In this document: piece after piece, positions 1-20,070 of the stretch
Position numbering within the stretch: position 1 is the first letter of the stretch
Layout: each line of letters opens with the position of its first letter
NCBI RefSeq assembly: GCF_018691265.1
Contig: NW_024881322.1
Coordinates: 17,534,107 to 17,598,106, forward strand
Origin: Tyto alba
Taxonomy: Eukaryota > Chordata > Aves > Strigiformes > Tytonidae
Reading direction: 5' to 3'
DNA: 64,000 nucleotides
The notes under the pieces: model-generated
Told to the model about the DNA's origin: nothing
What the model saw: only the letters and a program-made list of their open reading frames with translations
Databases searched by the model: none
Made by a program: the position numbers and the translations under genes

Positions 1-3000
1 ATCAGCAGCATTATAATGTTCAGTTTATCCACATGTTGTCAGTCCTGAGTTCTTAGAAGCTCTGGTCATTTTATAACCATGAGATTCAGCACCTGTTGAA
101 GGTATCATTTGAAGGTTTCATCATCTGGGATAAGGGAAATACCAGTTATAACTTTTAATTGTTTTCATATACCAGTTTTCTATTTGGATGCATTACTGTG
201 TGAGATGATTATGAATGATGCTATGGAAATGTTGTTTTGCTTTGAAGATGTTTGTTTGGTTTGGTTTGGTTTTAAGGAAAGAGTAGATTATGCAAGCTGT
301 AGTATTACTGATTATGCTGTCCAATAGAGAGAATTAAGTGGTTTTTCAAGCAAAAGACTACTGTTTCTTATCACCTATTCTTAGTCCATACAGCACTAGG
401 ACATGAAAGTACAGAAACATGATAAAACTGAGATAAAATAGACCAAACCCAAATGTGTTGATTTCTGACCCATCCCATTTTTTCATTTTGCTTGCAATTG
501 TTCTCTCTTTCTGCAACCAGTTTTCTTCCCAGGTGTTGTTTTTAACTTTTTTTTTTTTTTTTTCCCCTTTCTCCTTGAAGTTAATGTTATAACTTTTTCC
601 TTTACCCGATCCTCTTATTCTTGCTGTTTCAGCTTACATCATACATTTGGGATGGATTTTCACAGGTATCAAGCAGAGAAATCTTTTGGCAGCAATGATG
701 TATTTTTAGAGCTTGATCCCATTTTCTCACTAGGTTGAGCGGGTTTTTGGGGAAAATGTTCATATGGTAAAACATTAATGCATTTTTGAAACATCTTGGT
801 TTATCTGAAATCCATATGGTTTTCACTCAGCTTCTACAGAACTGGTATATGAAGGGAATTTTTCCAGGGTCCCTGGATTTGGACTGCCCTGCTATGCCAA
901 ACATCCCTCCACAGTGGCACTGGCCAAGAGCTCCCAGCACACAGCCTGCCCTGCTCCTCTCCTCAATAATGCAGAGTACTGAGAACTCAAGTGAAGAACA
1001 AAGTTTTCCAGATTTTCTTTGCTGTGCAGGCAGAGGGCTGACATCCATAACCGAAGTTGTCAACTTCTGAAGTTTGTGATCTTTCAAATTTATGGAAAAG
1101 TATTTGGTTTGGAATTTTGAGGATTTTTCTATAAAATAAGTATTTTAAGGTTTAGCCAGCTCCATGCTTAACTCAACTTGGAGTCCTCAAAGAAAGCCCA
1201 GTTAGGTTTCCCACAGACATCTTCTGTCTGTCTGCAGATGATTCCATATTTTATTATACCACACTTTTATTAATGTGACTTTATATGCAAATCCTGTTTC
1301 TGATGATAAGAGCCATTTATAGAGCTATAATACCATGGAACATAGACTCTGTAGTGTTTTCACTATTGCTGTGGCAAAATAAAGCTAGAAGCCTAGACAT
1401 TTTTCATAAATTCAGAACTATAAATTATTCCCTCCTTTAAAAGAGAGAATAAAATGACAATGGCAAAATATAACTGTCAAGAAATATAATGGGAAGTATA
1501 TAATTAAAGTAATGAAAAAAATTGTTAGTAATTAAAGAAAGTTATTAAAAAAATATTTGTTCTTCTTCCTCTTAACTGCAAAAGATCTACCATCTTACTA
1601 TTACATGCATTGCCCTATTTTTACATCACCCTAGAAAGGACATACATTGAAGTAATTTTAATACTTGTCTCTGAATAAATCATTAATTTGGATGAAGAAT
1701 TCTTCACCTGAATTAAGTCAGATGAAGAATTATTTTTCCCTTTTAACAAGTTAGGTTCTCTGGTATATATGTGAAGATTTTTTAGGGTGAAGTGTGGTTT
1801 TTTTAGTCTGTTTCACTAAGAGTTAAAAGATTGAAAACGTCTTTTTGTTCATTTGGTTGAGTATTTGACCAACAGTTCTACTTTCTTTTCCTCTTTGGTT
1901 AAAGTATAAAAACTGCTACTGTTGTTACCTTAATAACATTTCATTCAGTCTTGAGCCTTCTTACTTTGGAGACATTTTTTTTAATGCTGAGAATTTCTTT
2001 TTAATCCTTTATTATAAAAGATGATCAAAGCATTTTCCCAAAATGAGATTTTGTATTGTACTTACTGTATCCTTAAAGTTGAGAACAGAATGGTATTTCA
2101 AAACTGTCCTATTACAGGAAACTAAACACATTTTTGTCAGTTTTACTTAAACTATACCATTAAGCTGTATGTTGCTTTTCTTCTATACTTTACTACAGTA
2201 CTACTATAAACTTATAATTTAGCTTTAGCACTCATAATTATTGATTAGAATATCATTGTTCTGTAGATACAGGAAACAAAATTGAGTCTGAATCTTAACT
2301 TTTCCTAACTTCTCTTCCAAATTTCACAAAACCTTATATCAGGTTCTTTGTTTATCCAACGAAAATTATACTGAATGTCTCTACTGTGTCTCTATGTACA
2401 GTAGTGTGGCTGAAGCATATTGATAAAGCCAAAGTGATTTTCAAAGATTGTACAGTTTCTTTTTGCTGCTGCTTCTGCTGAACAAAGCTCCTGTGCCAAA
2501 GACTTCATTTTTTTTTTTCCTTTTAAAAAACTTAATTAATGGTACCATTAAAATATATTATCTGTACTATAAACTTGCCCTGGTAATTTTTTAAAAACAG
2601 TTGGAGCTGAAAAACTTTTACTCTTAAGGAAGACAGTTGCAAAGCTCTTAGTGATTCCTTTCGAAAACTCCATTCAGCATGTTCAAAAGCAGTGTTTAGA
2701 AAGGATTTAGGGGCATATTTTCTTACCTTTCTTCTTTTTTTATTACTTTGCTGTCCTGTGCAGCACTGCCTTTGAGAAAAGTGATATTTGCTCACAACAT
2801 TCCCAATCTTTTTGTTGCAATGTGAGCTGAAACATAAAGTAACTTACAGAAGTCAATATCCAATACAAGAAGAGAAATGACATGCAGAATGGAGCATTTC
2901 AGAGTTAGACTGGTAAGACAGTGCTACCTATTTTACAGACAAGTCAGCTATTTTGGTCATTTTTCCAGTTTGGGCTAAAGAGAAACCATGTTACCTGTAA

Positions 3001-5580
3001 AAAGCAGATATCTGGCAACAATACTTAAATGAGTTCATGAGATTAAAAATCTGAAAAAATTTTTATTTTATACAACTATGTCCACCTTTTCCTGAAAAAT
3101 AATTTTGTAAGGGAGTTTCTTACTGTAAATTTCTCTTTTTTTTTTTTTTTTTTTTTAGGCAAAGATTCAATTCCTAATTTTTAAAAAATCTCCTATTGGA
3201 AATGTGGATCTAATTTATACTTTTAAATCTTATTAACCTGTTTGTTAACCTTGACAAACATGTGACTTGGAAAATTCTATAAAATTAATTTTGAATGAAA
3301 ACCTGCCTTTCTGAGTCCATGTGCAAATCTTGGTCAGAAAAGGAGATTTTACAGCAACAGTACATAATTCACAATCTCCTGTAAATTGATTTTTCAGCCT
3401 TTCAGTGATGGATTTTGGCCTGATGTTTGCATTATCCACAGAGCATGAATTACTGTACCACATTTATCTAAATGAAGTCTGTATTTAAAAGATATTGTTC
3501 TGCTGGAGACTAAATGGAATACATTTATATAATCTGAAAAAGTAATGACAGACTGTCTTATTCTCTATTGACTGTGTTCGTGAATTCAGCAAAGGTTACT
3601 GGATCATATACAAATTGAAACCTTTAAAATATCAATCACCTTCTAGTTTTGGCTCTAATTCTTTCTGACAAAGGTCTGGTAAAGCACAAATCACAGCACA
3701 AAATTTGGAGAGCCACAGAAAATCATTCTGATTTTGAAAATAATTTTTCATCAATCATTTGATCAAATTATACAGAAAATATCATGCCCTCCTATATTTA
3801 ACTTCCTTTACCCCTAATATTTCCAGCAAATTAAACAAACAAACCAACCCCAAAACCAAACAACCAGCAAACCCCCACATTAAGAGTGTTATGGTAAGAT
3901 TATGTCAAGTACCACAAAGTACTTAAGACACGCCCAAAGAGAAAATGGTCTTGAAATATGGAGCATCACTTTGCATGCTCACTAAAATATATATCTTTAA
4001 AGGATCAAATCATTTATTCCCTTCATGAAGTTCTGTGATTCCTAGAATAAGACTAAGAGAATAGGCAGCTGTTCATTAGAGGGTTTTGTTCTCATTCAGT
4101 GTATGCTTTTCCTTTGTTGTATATTGTCTTCTACTGAGCTCAAAAGGCAGAATTGCTAATTTCCTTATAAACATTTATCACTTGAATATGTAAGTGCTTC
4201 ATAGACATTAATTAATGTATCTTACAAGCCCAGCTATGAAGAGTGCCATCATCATCATTTAGCACATTAATAGATGCAGTACAGAAAAAGTGACATGAAT
4301 GTAACTGTTAGTATATGTCATAATTTTTTGAGTCCCCAAGGAAGGGATCCTGTGGATCTTCCTTACATTTACCACCTTGATCTACTATGCACTGTACAAA
4401 ATAATTGTTCATCTAAAATATCCTTTTGGAATAAATAGTATCTGAGTACATAATTAGGTATTGCTGTATCTGTATGCAAAGGGATGACTTAAATTTTGTC
4501 TCTTTCAAACTTTTGATGGGTATATTTTGCATAGTATTCCTTGCAGTCCAGTTGTTTATTTCTTTGGTTTTTGTCCCACTATGGGTATTTATTATAGGAT
4601 TTTATATGGATTTATTGAGATGGCAACTCTGTAGATACTACTACTGAATATTTCTTTCTCAGTAACAAAACCTACTTTTTTTGACGAGCATGCACAAAAA
4701 TGTCTTATTTTCATAGGCTCTCTAGTAATGGGTCACCTTTTCTCTGCTCATTTATGATTACTCTGTTGACTATTACAAGACAATAATTTTTATTGAAAAT
4801 TACATATGAAGAGGTGTGAAAGTTCCTGTGAAATTGTTGAGAATAACTGAAAGATAGTCTTTAACATCTGCCGTCAGTGAATGAATAGTTTGTCCATAAA
4901 CTGACTAGAGAAAAAAATTAGTCTATTATGTTAACTAATAGGCATTGTTCACTTTTAAGCTTGATGCTATGAAATATTTTATCAGAAGGGACAAAGCTAC
5001 AAACCAAGTGTTAAATATTTACTTCATTGATTTTCAAAACTCCCTTGAGATTTCTTGTGTTTTTTCCTAACTTCCAATGTTTTATTAACCAAAAGTAGGC
5101 TGTGCTGTGGGTGACAGCTTTAACCCTAAGGAAAAAAAAATGGACACTCACTTTCCAGTGAGTAATACATCAAAAATAAAGTAAGATTTTTAAATTCTTA
5201 GAAATTTGAGACATTGACATACATTTGAGAAATATGATCATTCTTTCTTGGTTGGACACTTTTACTAGCATGTTAATAACTGAGTAACAGATTAATGATG
5301 CAAAATAAATTACCCTCTTACCTAGCAGCAGCTGTTCCATGATTTCAACATACCTGTTGTGAACAAAGAGGTCTCAATGCTACTGCTTTGGTATTCTTGT
5401 GAAACATTGTAAATCAAGTGTTAATTTGGTCACTATCAAGGAAAGATTTAAACCAAACTTCAATGAAACCTAGACATTCAGAGGACTTCACTATCTAATA
5501 TTTCCCTTTGGAACCAAACCTTCATAGCACGCGAGATAGATGTAATACAAAAATTTTCTATTTCTTCTTCTCTCCCTTAG
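1..5580 (+). other. CNTNAP2: CNTNAP2 intron 3, 3' part
   Basis: AT-rich non-coding sequence upstream of the first recognised exon. It ends in a pyrimidine-rich acceptor (TTTCTTCTTCTCTCCCTTAG) at 5561-5580. I see no recognisable gene, LTR or CR1 in it. Open frames are short, lie on both strands and lack family motifs. It holds homopolymer runs (poly-T near 548-563 and 3136-3157) and an AAAC/CCAAC-rich patch near 3832-3872. The intron number assumes human exon numbering. Confidence 0.75.
3136..3157. repeat. poly-T run
   Basis: A T homopolymer of about 20 bases followed directly by AGG. It resembles a polypyrimidine tract plus AG acceptor, but no open, donor-terminated exon follows, so I treat it as a simple repeat. 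Confidence 0.7.
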
Positions 5581-13242
<7,662 letters not shown>

Positions 13243-13826
13243 TGTGATTTGAACCCATCTGGCAGCCAAACAACACACAGATGCTTGCTCACCTTCTCCC
13301 CCACCTGGAAATGGGGGAGGGAATTGGAGGGGTAAAGGGAAACTCATGGGTTGAGATAAAACCAGTTTAATAATAGTAAAAAAATAAAACAGTAACAATA
13401 ATAGGAAGTACAAAACGCCAATGCAGTGTGATTGCTCAGCACACACAGACTGATACCCAGCCTGTTCCTGGTTAGTGATCCCTAAATACCAAGATCCTGC
13501 AATTACAATCCCAGAAGTGACAGAGAACCACCCTCCTTCCCAGATGACCCTCCTGTATATACTGAGCATGACGTTACATGATATGGAATATTTCACTGGC
13601 CAGTTTGGATCCAGTGCTCTGGCCATGCTCTCTCCCAGCTGCTTGTGCACCTGTGCACAGGCAGGACATGGGGAGTTAGAAAGTCCTTGAACTCTCAACA
13701 ACAGTAGAAAACATAAGTGTGTTAGCAGTATTCTCCCCATACCAAATCCTATATGGAATCCAAAACACAGCACTATTCTAGCTACTAAGAAAAAAAATTA
13801 ACTCTATCCCAGATAAAACCATCTCA
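13243..13826 (-). mobile_element. Solo LTR of an avian ERVL-type endogenous retrovirus
   Basis: Read on the - strand, this block has the layout of a common avian ERVL-type LTR. It begins near a degraded TGT end with a GGGATAGAG stretch, has a TATA-like segment (sense CAGTATATACAGG, around 13552-13564) behind a CRE-like ACGTCA half-site, and has a polyadenylation-type TATTAAAC stretch followed by TCTCAACCCATGAG near the 3' end. It shares the promoter and polyA blocks with the element at 49857-50338. No gag, pol or env sequence flanks it, so it is a solo LTR. I could not find a convincing target-site duplication. The family assignment is from remembered LTR sequence and the ends are good to a few bases. 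Confidence 0.75.
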
Positions 13827-14528
13827 TAATGGTGACATGATAGACCCCTTCTCTAGTGGTCAATTAGGATTATCTTGCCCTTCGCTCGCTGCTGACATTG
13901 AGTGACCTCCAAGAGAATAGTTCAGTTGAAAGGTACCTGCAATAACCATCTAGTCCAACTGCCTGACCACTTCAGGGCTGACCAGTGATAAAGCATGGTT
14001 GTTAAGGGCATTGTCCAAATGCTTCTCAAACATTGACAGGCATGGGGCATGGTGCTCTGTTGGCACTGTCCATCCCACCCTATGCCTCTGATTACACTTT
14101 GATTTTCCTCCAGGATGTAACTGCCAAAAAACATCCTCCCCCCACCCTCCCCGGGTCTGTGTCCAGCCAGATCAGGTCCCTGGTCCTCCTGGCTGTGGGG
14201 CCTCGTGGCCGTCAGCTCTGGCGCGAAGAGGGGACGGCTCACAGGGCGGTCTCTGGGCTGCGGGGTTGGCTTCTGCCAGGGGCTGAGGGCAGAGGAGCAG
14301 CACCGGGTGTGTCCCTGGAGCCGAGCGGCAGAGGACACGTCGGGGACGCCCCGCAGCTGGGCCCAGAGCGTGGCCACCAAGGGCAGGGACAGGCCCCGGG
14401 GCCTCCTGGGCACAGGCCTCGCTCCCAAGGGGGCTGGGGGGGGAGGGGGCTGCGCGTGGGGGCCCCGTCACCCCCGTGTCACAATGGCAGCACCCGGCAA
14501 CGCAGCCGTCACAGTGCCCCGGGGCAGG

Positions 14529-14535
14529 ATAAAAG
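14529..14535 (+). promoter_or_regulatory. TATA-like box in the GC-rich insertion
   Basis: ATAAAAG embedded in very GC-rich sequence, where such a motif is rare by chance. About 30 bp downstream a + strand frame stays open for roughly 100 codons to 14867. There is no further evidence of transcription, so it is a candidate only. Confidence 0.25.
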
Positions 14536-15186
14536 GGAGCGTCCTCCCGTGTCCCTGCCAGAGCTGGCCCGGGGGCAGCCCGAAGACATCCCAGAGGAGA
14601 TCCCTGGGGGGAGGTGGGATTACCTGGGGGGGCTGAGGGAGGAAGACCAGGGCCTGGACGAGGCTGCTGCAGCGTCTCTGCTGCAAGGTCAGCTCTTATC
14701 AGGGCCAGCTTCAAAGCTCATCGGATGGATGGAAATCCTGCTTCAGCCTTTGGGGAACAGACGCGACCCCTCAGGAGATGAGAAGAAACACCAAGCCCTG
14801 GAGGTGCCCGAGGCTTTTGGGCCTTTTCAGCTGGACAGCCGTGGCCAGACCGAGGGAATGCCTTCTTGAGGAGCACTGCAGAGCTCACCATCCTCATCCC
14901 CCATGGAGCCAGGGGCAGCAGCCGTAAGAAATGGGATGCAGAGATGTTGCCAGGCCTCCCAGAGCTTTGGAGCACCCACTGGTGCCCTGCCAGGTACGGG
15001 AAGGATTCCTGCCCCCGAGGTCGATCAGGCCGGGGCCTTTTGCCACCCTGGGAAGCCCCCGAGGTGGCTCCAGGGTGAGGGAGAACAGGGCTGGGGCATC
15101 TCCTGGGAGGCGTGACCAGCCTGTGGGACGAGGAGCAGGTCTTGCTCACATGCTCAGGGAGCAGCCGATCGCCAGCAATGGGGTCA

Positions 15187-15690
15187 GGAAGGAATTTTCC
15201 CCCGGGGCAGATTGGCACTGGTCCCCGGGGGTTTTTTGCCTTCCTCTGCAGCATTGAGCATCACCACTTGCCAGGGCTCCTCCACTCCATTCTGGCTAGG
15301 TTACTGCCTGCTGCTCGTGCACCACGAAGATGGCCTCTCGTGCCCCGCAGCTGGGGGGAGGAAGGCTTTTTTTCCCCCAGGGTGGGATAGCAAGTGTCCC
15401 TGGGGGTTTTTGCCTGCCTCTGCAGCACTGAGCACAGCCCCTTGCCAGGGCTCGTTTGGGCCATTTTGGCAGGGTGCTCTGCTCCTGCTCCACGAAGGTG
15501 GCCCTCGTGCCCTGCAGCTGGGGGAAGGAAGCTTTCTAGACTCCCAGGGGGCCCCAGGGTGGCCCCGGGGGTTGCTGCTTGTCCTCCGTGGCACTGAGCA
15601 CGGCCCCGGGTCAGGCTCCCGCGGGCCCTTTCGGCTCGGCTCTCGCCTGCGGCTCTCGCACCCCCAAGGCCCCACTCATGCCCAGGCTCT
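15187..15690. repeat. Three-copy tandem repeat, unit about 165-173 bp
   Basis: Three degenerate units start near 15187, 15360 and 15527. Each repeats the same landmarks in the same order: GGAAGG followed by a T-rich or C-rich stretch, CTGCAGCA.TGAGCA (degenerate in unit 3), a GCCAGGGCTC-like block, CACGAAG.TGGCC, and CGTGCCC.GCAGCTGGGG. Unit 3 is the most diverged. Unit lengths of about 173 and 167 bp are not both multiples of three, so the long open frame running across them (15212-15916) cannot be one conserved protein repeat. Confidence 0.75.
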
Positions 15691-18600
15691 CTCGGGCTCT
15701 CTCGCCCACGGCCAGCTCGCAGCGGCAGCGAGCTCTGCTCTTCCCTTGGCTCCATGTCCCCGGGGGCTCTGGCCTGTGCACAGCAGCCCGGGCTCGGGAG
15801 GGCTCCAGGCTCGCGGCATCGCCCGGAGCTGCCACTTTCCAGCTCTCCCTGCCCCAGCACCAGCGCCGGGCAGGCACAGATTTGTTTTAGTCATATCAAG
15901 TCCAAATCTCCTCTGAGAGACATAGGTTTGAGCCATTCCCAGAGTTCTGGTACTGGGTCCCAGGGACACCAGTTCAGCACCTCCCTCCCCACAGCCCCTC
16001 CTCAGGAGGCTGTGGGGAGCAGCGAGGTCACCCCTCAGCCTCCTTCTCTCCAAACTAGACAAAACCCGAACCCTCAGCTGCTCCTCAGAGGACATGCCTG
16101 CCATCCCTTTCGGTATCTTCGATGACCTCCTTGGGATGCATTCAAGTACCTTCAAACCTTTCTAGATGGTGGGGTCCAGAACCGCACACAATACTCAAGG
16201 TGAGCCCACACCAACAGTAAATCCAGCGGGACAATCCCCTCTCCTGCCCGGCTGGCCATGCTGGGTTGGATGCACCCCAGGATGGGGTTTGCCCTCTTGG
16301 CTGCCAGGGCACAACCGCTGATTCCTGCTGAGCCTCCTGTCAGCCATCACCCCCAGACAGTGGTGCTCTCCAGCCATTCCTCTCCCAATTTAGACTTGTG
16401 TGGGGCATTACTCCATTCCAGGTGCATAATCCGTCATTTGTTCTTCAATTTTATGCCATTGATGATTGCCTGGAGCTCCAATCTATCCAAACCCCTCTGC
16501 AAGGCCTCTTGTCCCTTGAGAGTGACAACAGTACCTCCCAGTTTGGTATCACCAGCAAACTTCCAAACCATTCATTCAGCTCCTGCATGCAGATCACTGA
16601 TACAAATATTGAACAGAACTTGAGCCTTGAGGAACAGCGCTGGTGACTGGTAACCAGCCAGATGTAGCCCCATTCAATGCAACCCTTTGAGCCCTGCCCT
16701 TCAGCTAGTTCTTCACTGTGAACCTGCTCATCTCACAAATGGACAACTAGTCCAGAAGGATGCTGTTAGGGACAGTACAAGAAGACTTACTGAAATGTAG
16801 AAAAAACACATCATCTGCCTTCCATTCTCTCACTAGTTGGGTGACAGTATCATAGAAGAATATCAAATTAGACAGGACTTTCCCTTTGTGAACCTATGTT
16901 GGCTCTGTCTGATGACTGTACTGTTCTTTAAAAGTGTTTGAATAGCAGTATGTTCTTCTCCATAATTCTTCCAGGTACTGAGGTTAATCTAACCGGTCTG
17001 TAGTTCCTGGGTTTTCTCTTAAGCCCTTCTTGTAAACTGGAGTAACATTGACTAGCTTGCAGTCAGCAGGGACCTCACCTGCCTTCTAAGACATTTGGTA
17101 GACCGAAAGGGCTCCTGCTGTAACATCTGCCAGCTCCTTCAGCACTCTGGGATGAATCCCAACAGGACCCCTGGACTTATGAACATACAGCTGATGCAGC
17201 TGGTACTTTACAGTGTCAGTGTCCACAAATGTAAAGTCACTGTTCATGCAGTCATGCTTCTCCAACTCAGAGGACTAGGCACCCCTATATCTATCAGTAT
17301 TAGTGAAGACAGAGACAAAAATAAACATTGAATGTCTCCACTTTTTTTTTTTTCAACCTTATTTATCAAGTGACCATCAGCCCAGTGTTTTTCTTAGACC
17401 TCCTCTTGTTATTAACATACTGAAAAAAAACTATCTTGTTTGACACAACAGTGGCCAATTTCAACTCTACTTGAGCTTTGGCCTTTCATGTCTTCTCTCT
17501 GCATATCGGAACCACAGCTCTGTAAGCTTCCTGCAAAACCTGAATTCACATCCAGAGATCATACAATTTCCTTTTCCTCAAGTTCCAAGTGGAGTTCCCT
17601 GTTCAGCCAAGCTGGTCTTCTGCTCCACTTGCTTGACTTTCAACACAGTGAGATTGCCAGCTCTTGTGATTTTAAAAGGTGTTTCTTAAAAACCGACCAG
17701 CATTTGTGGACCCCTAAGCCTTCAAAAACAGTTTTCCAGTGCACTCTGCTAACTAGCTATCTGTTTCTCTTTTGAAATCCAGGGGGTAACAATCTGCTTT
17801 GTTTTCCATCCCCTAATCCTCACTCAGGGGCTCTCAATCACATGATCTCTAAGCATAAGGACTGTACAGTCAAATGTCCGCCTTACATGCACCCCACCTG
17901 CACTGGCTGTCCTGCCTGAACAGCCTGTAGCCCTCCATCCCAGCACTACAGGCCTGGGACTCATTCCACCAAGTCTCACTAATACCAGTGATGACATAGC
18001 TCTGGGACCAATATAATGCTTCCAATTCATCCTGTTTGTTTCTCATACCGCATGCGTCGGTGGCCAAGCATTTCAGATGTGCTCTTCAGTGCTCCCTGGA
18101 ACAGCATAAATGCTCATAATAGTATTGCCACCTTCAGACAATGCCATGCCAACCCTTGGATTACCTTCAACTTCCCTGATGGCACCCCCATCCAAGAGGG
18201 AACACTTACCTTCCTCTCAAGACTCTCCTAAAGGTACAACTAACTAGAGAATGAAATAAAGATCCCCACAGTTACCTGCTGATGTTTATCCAGCCCAACA
18301 GTTCTCATAACTGCTAAAGATCTGTAGGAAAATAGGCAGTCAAATTATCTTCTGAGGATGTTTCAGGTACCAGTGAATTATATTAAAAGACAACAAATTT
18401 TCAGCTAGACGAAGTAACCCCCTAGATTCAAAGGCTTTTCTTTGTGATTTTAGTCTATGCTTTTCTAAGGCTGTCAGAAGAAGTTATTAATTCACAAATG
18501 GCAGGAAAATTGTCCCACACAACATGTATGGTAAAATATTATTTCTATTCAGATGCAGCCCTATTTATTAGATTTGACAAGATCTTTTAAGCTCCGTGAT

Positions 18601-20033
18601 GCTGGAGCACTTCTCACATTATTCTGAGCTGCACAGAAAAGCAGTGGAATACTGTTTTCCTCTTGAATATTATTCAAGTTGTTATTTTACTGTAATTACT
18701 TTTGAGTATGGTTTCGTCTGGATATTTAGATGACATCATAGTTTGTACATTGAACTGTTATCTTGTACAGATATCACCTAATAAGTGCCTGATTGTATTT
18801 GGTGCAGATTGAAGTCCTTTAAGCAACAATAGTTTAGACTTTTTAGTAATGTCTTTATACATCAGAGATGATTAGAGCTGTATGGTATCCTCTCTTGTTT
18901 TAGTGCATGTGATATTAGTAAAATGGATATAGAAATGCGAAAAATAATTTTATCTGCATTTAAAAGATTAAGAATTTATGGACCATTTAGAATTCGTGTA
19001 TCCTTCAGAAATTTGCAGTGAAACTTGGTAAAAACTGTATGAAAGGATTTCCTTAAGTATGTTCATATGTTTACACAGTATCAATTACATTTGAAACTCT
19101 GTTTTAACATATGGCAAATATTCAGTCAAATAACTATACTGAGAAGGTATAAACTGAAATGACAACCATAAGCAAAGACTGAAAACTAATGATTAAATTT
19201 GGATGTAATCTTTGCATATGTTTTTACTGCAAATTGAACTCTGAAATCTAAATTCATTAAGAACATGAATTTGTGGTATATGGCCCATAAATTTATACAT
19301 ATATACCTATTTCATGTACTTAGTATGAGCTGTTTCTAAATAAACAGAGAAGCCATTCCTATGCCATCTAGAAATTTAGAAAACCAACTTCTTTACAAAA
19401 GTGTTTAGCTATTTTATAATTTAAAATTATATGTTTAAATAGTGAAATTTTAAAAAGCATGAATGGATTTTGAAAATGGATAAAAATAAGCAAATTTTTG
19501 TACCTTCTTAATTCTGTATACTCATCAGATTTTATCAGCTAGGATTTTATAGTTTCATATTGATTATTGCTGAAAAATAATGAATAGCTTTATATGGGAT
19601 GGGGTCCCACAAATCCTCAGTAGAAATTTCCCTTCATGGTAATGTTTCCAGGTCAGTAAGGTAATTGGAGTTTATTTCTTTCAATATGGACACGTTCTTT
19701 ATTGCTTTTTTCTCATAGACCATATGTATTTAATTGTCTTCTTGCCTTTTAATAAATTGAAGAACTTGTGAAACTGGTTTTCTAAAACCACAGCTATAGA
19801 AACATCCTTAGATGGGCAATAATTTCCTTATTTAAAAAAAAAAAAAAAAGAATTGGTTAGTAACAGCCAGGATTTATGTACCAAACTTGTACACATGCCA
19901 GCTGTGTAGTGATTTGCTTTGGTGATTCAATTTGTTTAGCAGAGAATGAGTTCCTCTGCTTAAGCTTACTAACATCAGCAAGAAATATCTTTTGGTTTCT
20001 ATGAACTTTGGATTAGACCTTTGACTTAAAATT

Positions 20034-20070
20034 TAAAAACAAACAAACAAACAAGCAAACACACAAAAAA
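20034..20070. repeat. (AAAC)n simple repeat
   Basis: Repeated CAAA units with small interruptions (AAGC, ACAC). No retroposon body is seen next to it. Confidence 0.75.

Larger units (their letters stand above)
14052..15884. other. GC-rich insertion of unknown origin inside a CR1 3' UTR
   Basis: This block of about 1.83 kb is sharply richer in G, C and CpG than the surrounding intron and is not CR1. CR1 3'-UTR sequence stops near 14050 and resumes near 15885. It contains a TATA-like ATAAAAG at 14529-14535, many CpG sites, and a three-copy tandem repeat in its 3' half. Open frames exist on both strands (up to 278 codons on the + strand at 14033-14869), as expected for GC-rich DNA with few stop codons. 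None shows a domain I recognise, and the frame shifts between tandem units. It could be a multicopy sauropsid repeat, a fragment of an unrecognised LTR element, or a retroposed or translocated gene piece. I cannot name it. Confidence 0.6.
13915..18240 (-). mobile_element. CR1 LINE, antisense to CNTNAP2, interrupted and decayed
   Basis: Read on the - strand, the sequence follows a CR1 non-LTR retrotransposon from a decayed endonuclease region (about 18240-17820) through reverse transcriptase (about 17760-16300) to the 3' UTR. The 3' end near 13915-14050 has the CR1-type 'TTGGACTA...GGTACCTTTCAACTG' layout. The order matches CR1, but every frame is broken by stops and shifts, and there is an internal deletion near 17760-17820. 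About 1.83 kb of unrelated GC-rich DNA splits its 3' UTR (14052-15884). It looks clearly older than the CR1 copies at 50.7 and 58.8 kb. It cannot move itself. Confidence 0.8.

Noticed and set aside
3121..3260. Poly-T followed by AGG, resembling a strong splice acceptor.
   Set aside because: No open exon with a donor follows, and the CNTNAP2 phase-0 reading frame is not continued there.
13922..14428. 168-codon - strand open frame with a Met start.
   Set aside because: It spans the CR1-insertion border and consists of unrelated sequence on each side.
14033..14869. 278-codon open frame on the + strand, the longest in the window.
   Set aside because: It lies in GC-rich DNA where stop codons are rare. 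It starts in CR1 sequence and runs into the insertion, overlaps other long frames on both strands, and has no recognisable domain.
15212..15916. 234-codon open frame across the tandem repeat.
   Set aside because: The repeat units are not a multiple of three, so each unit is read in a different frame. Overlapping open frames exist on both strands. It is a composition effect.
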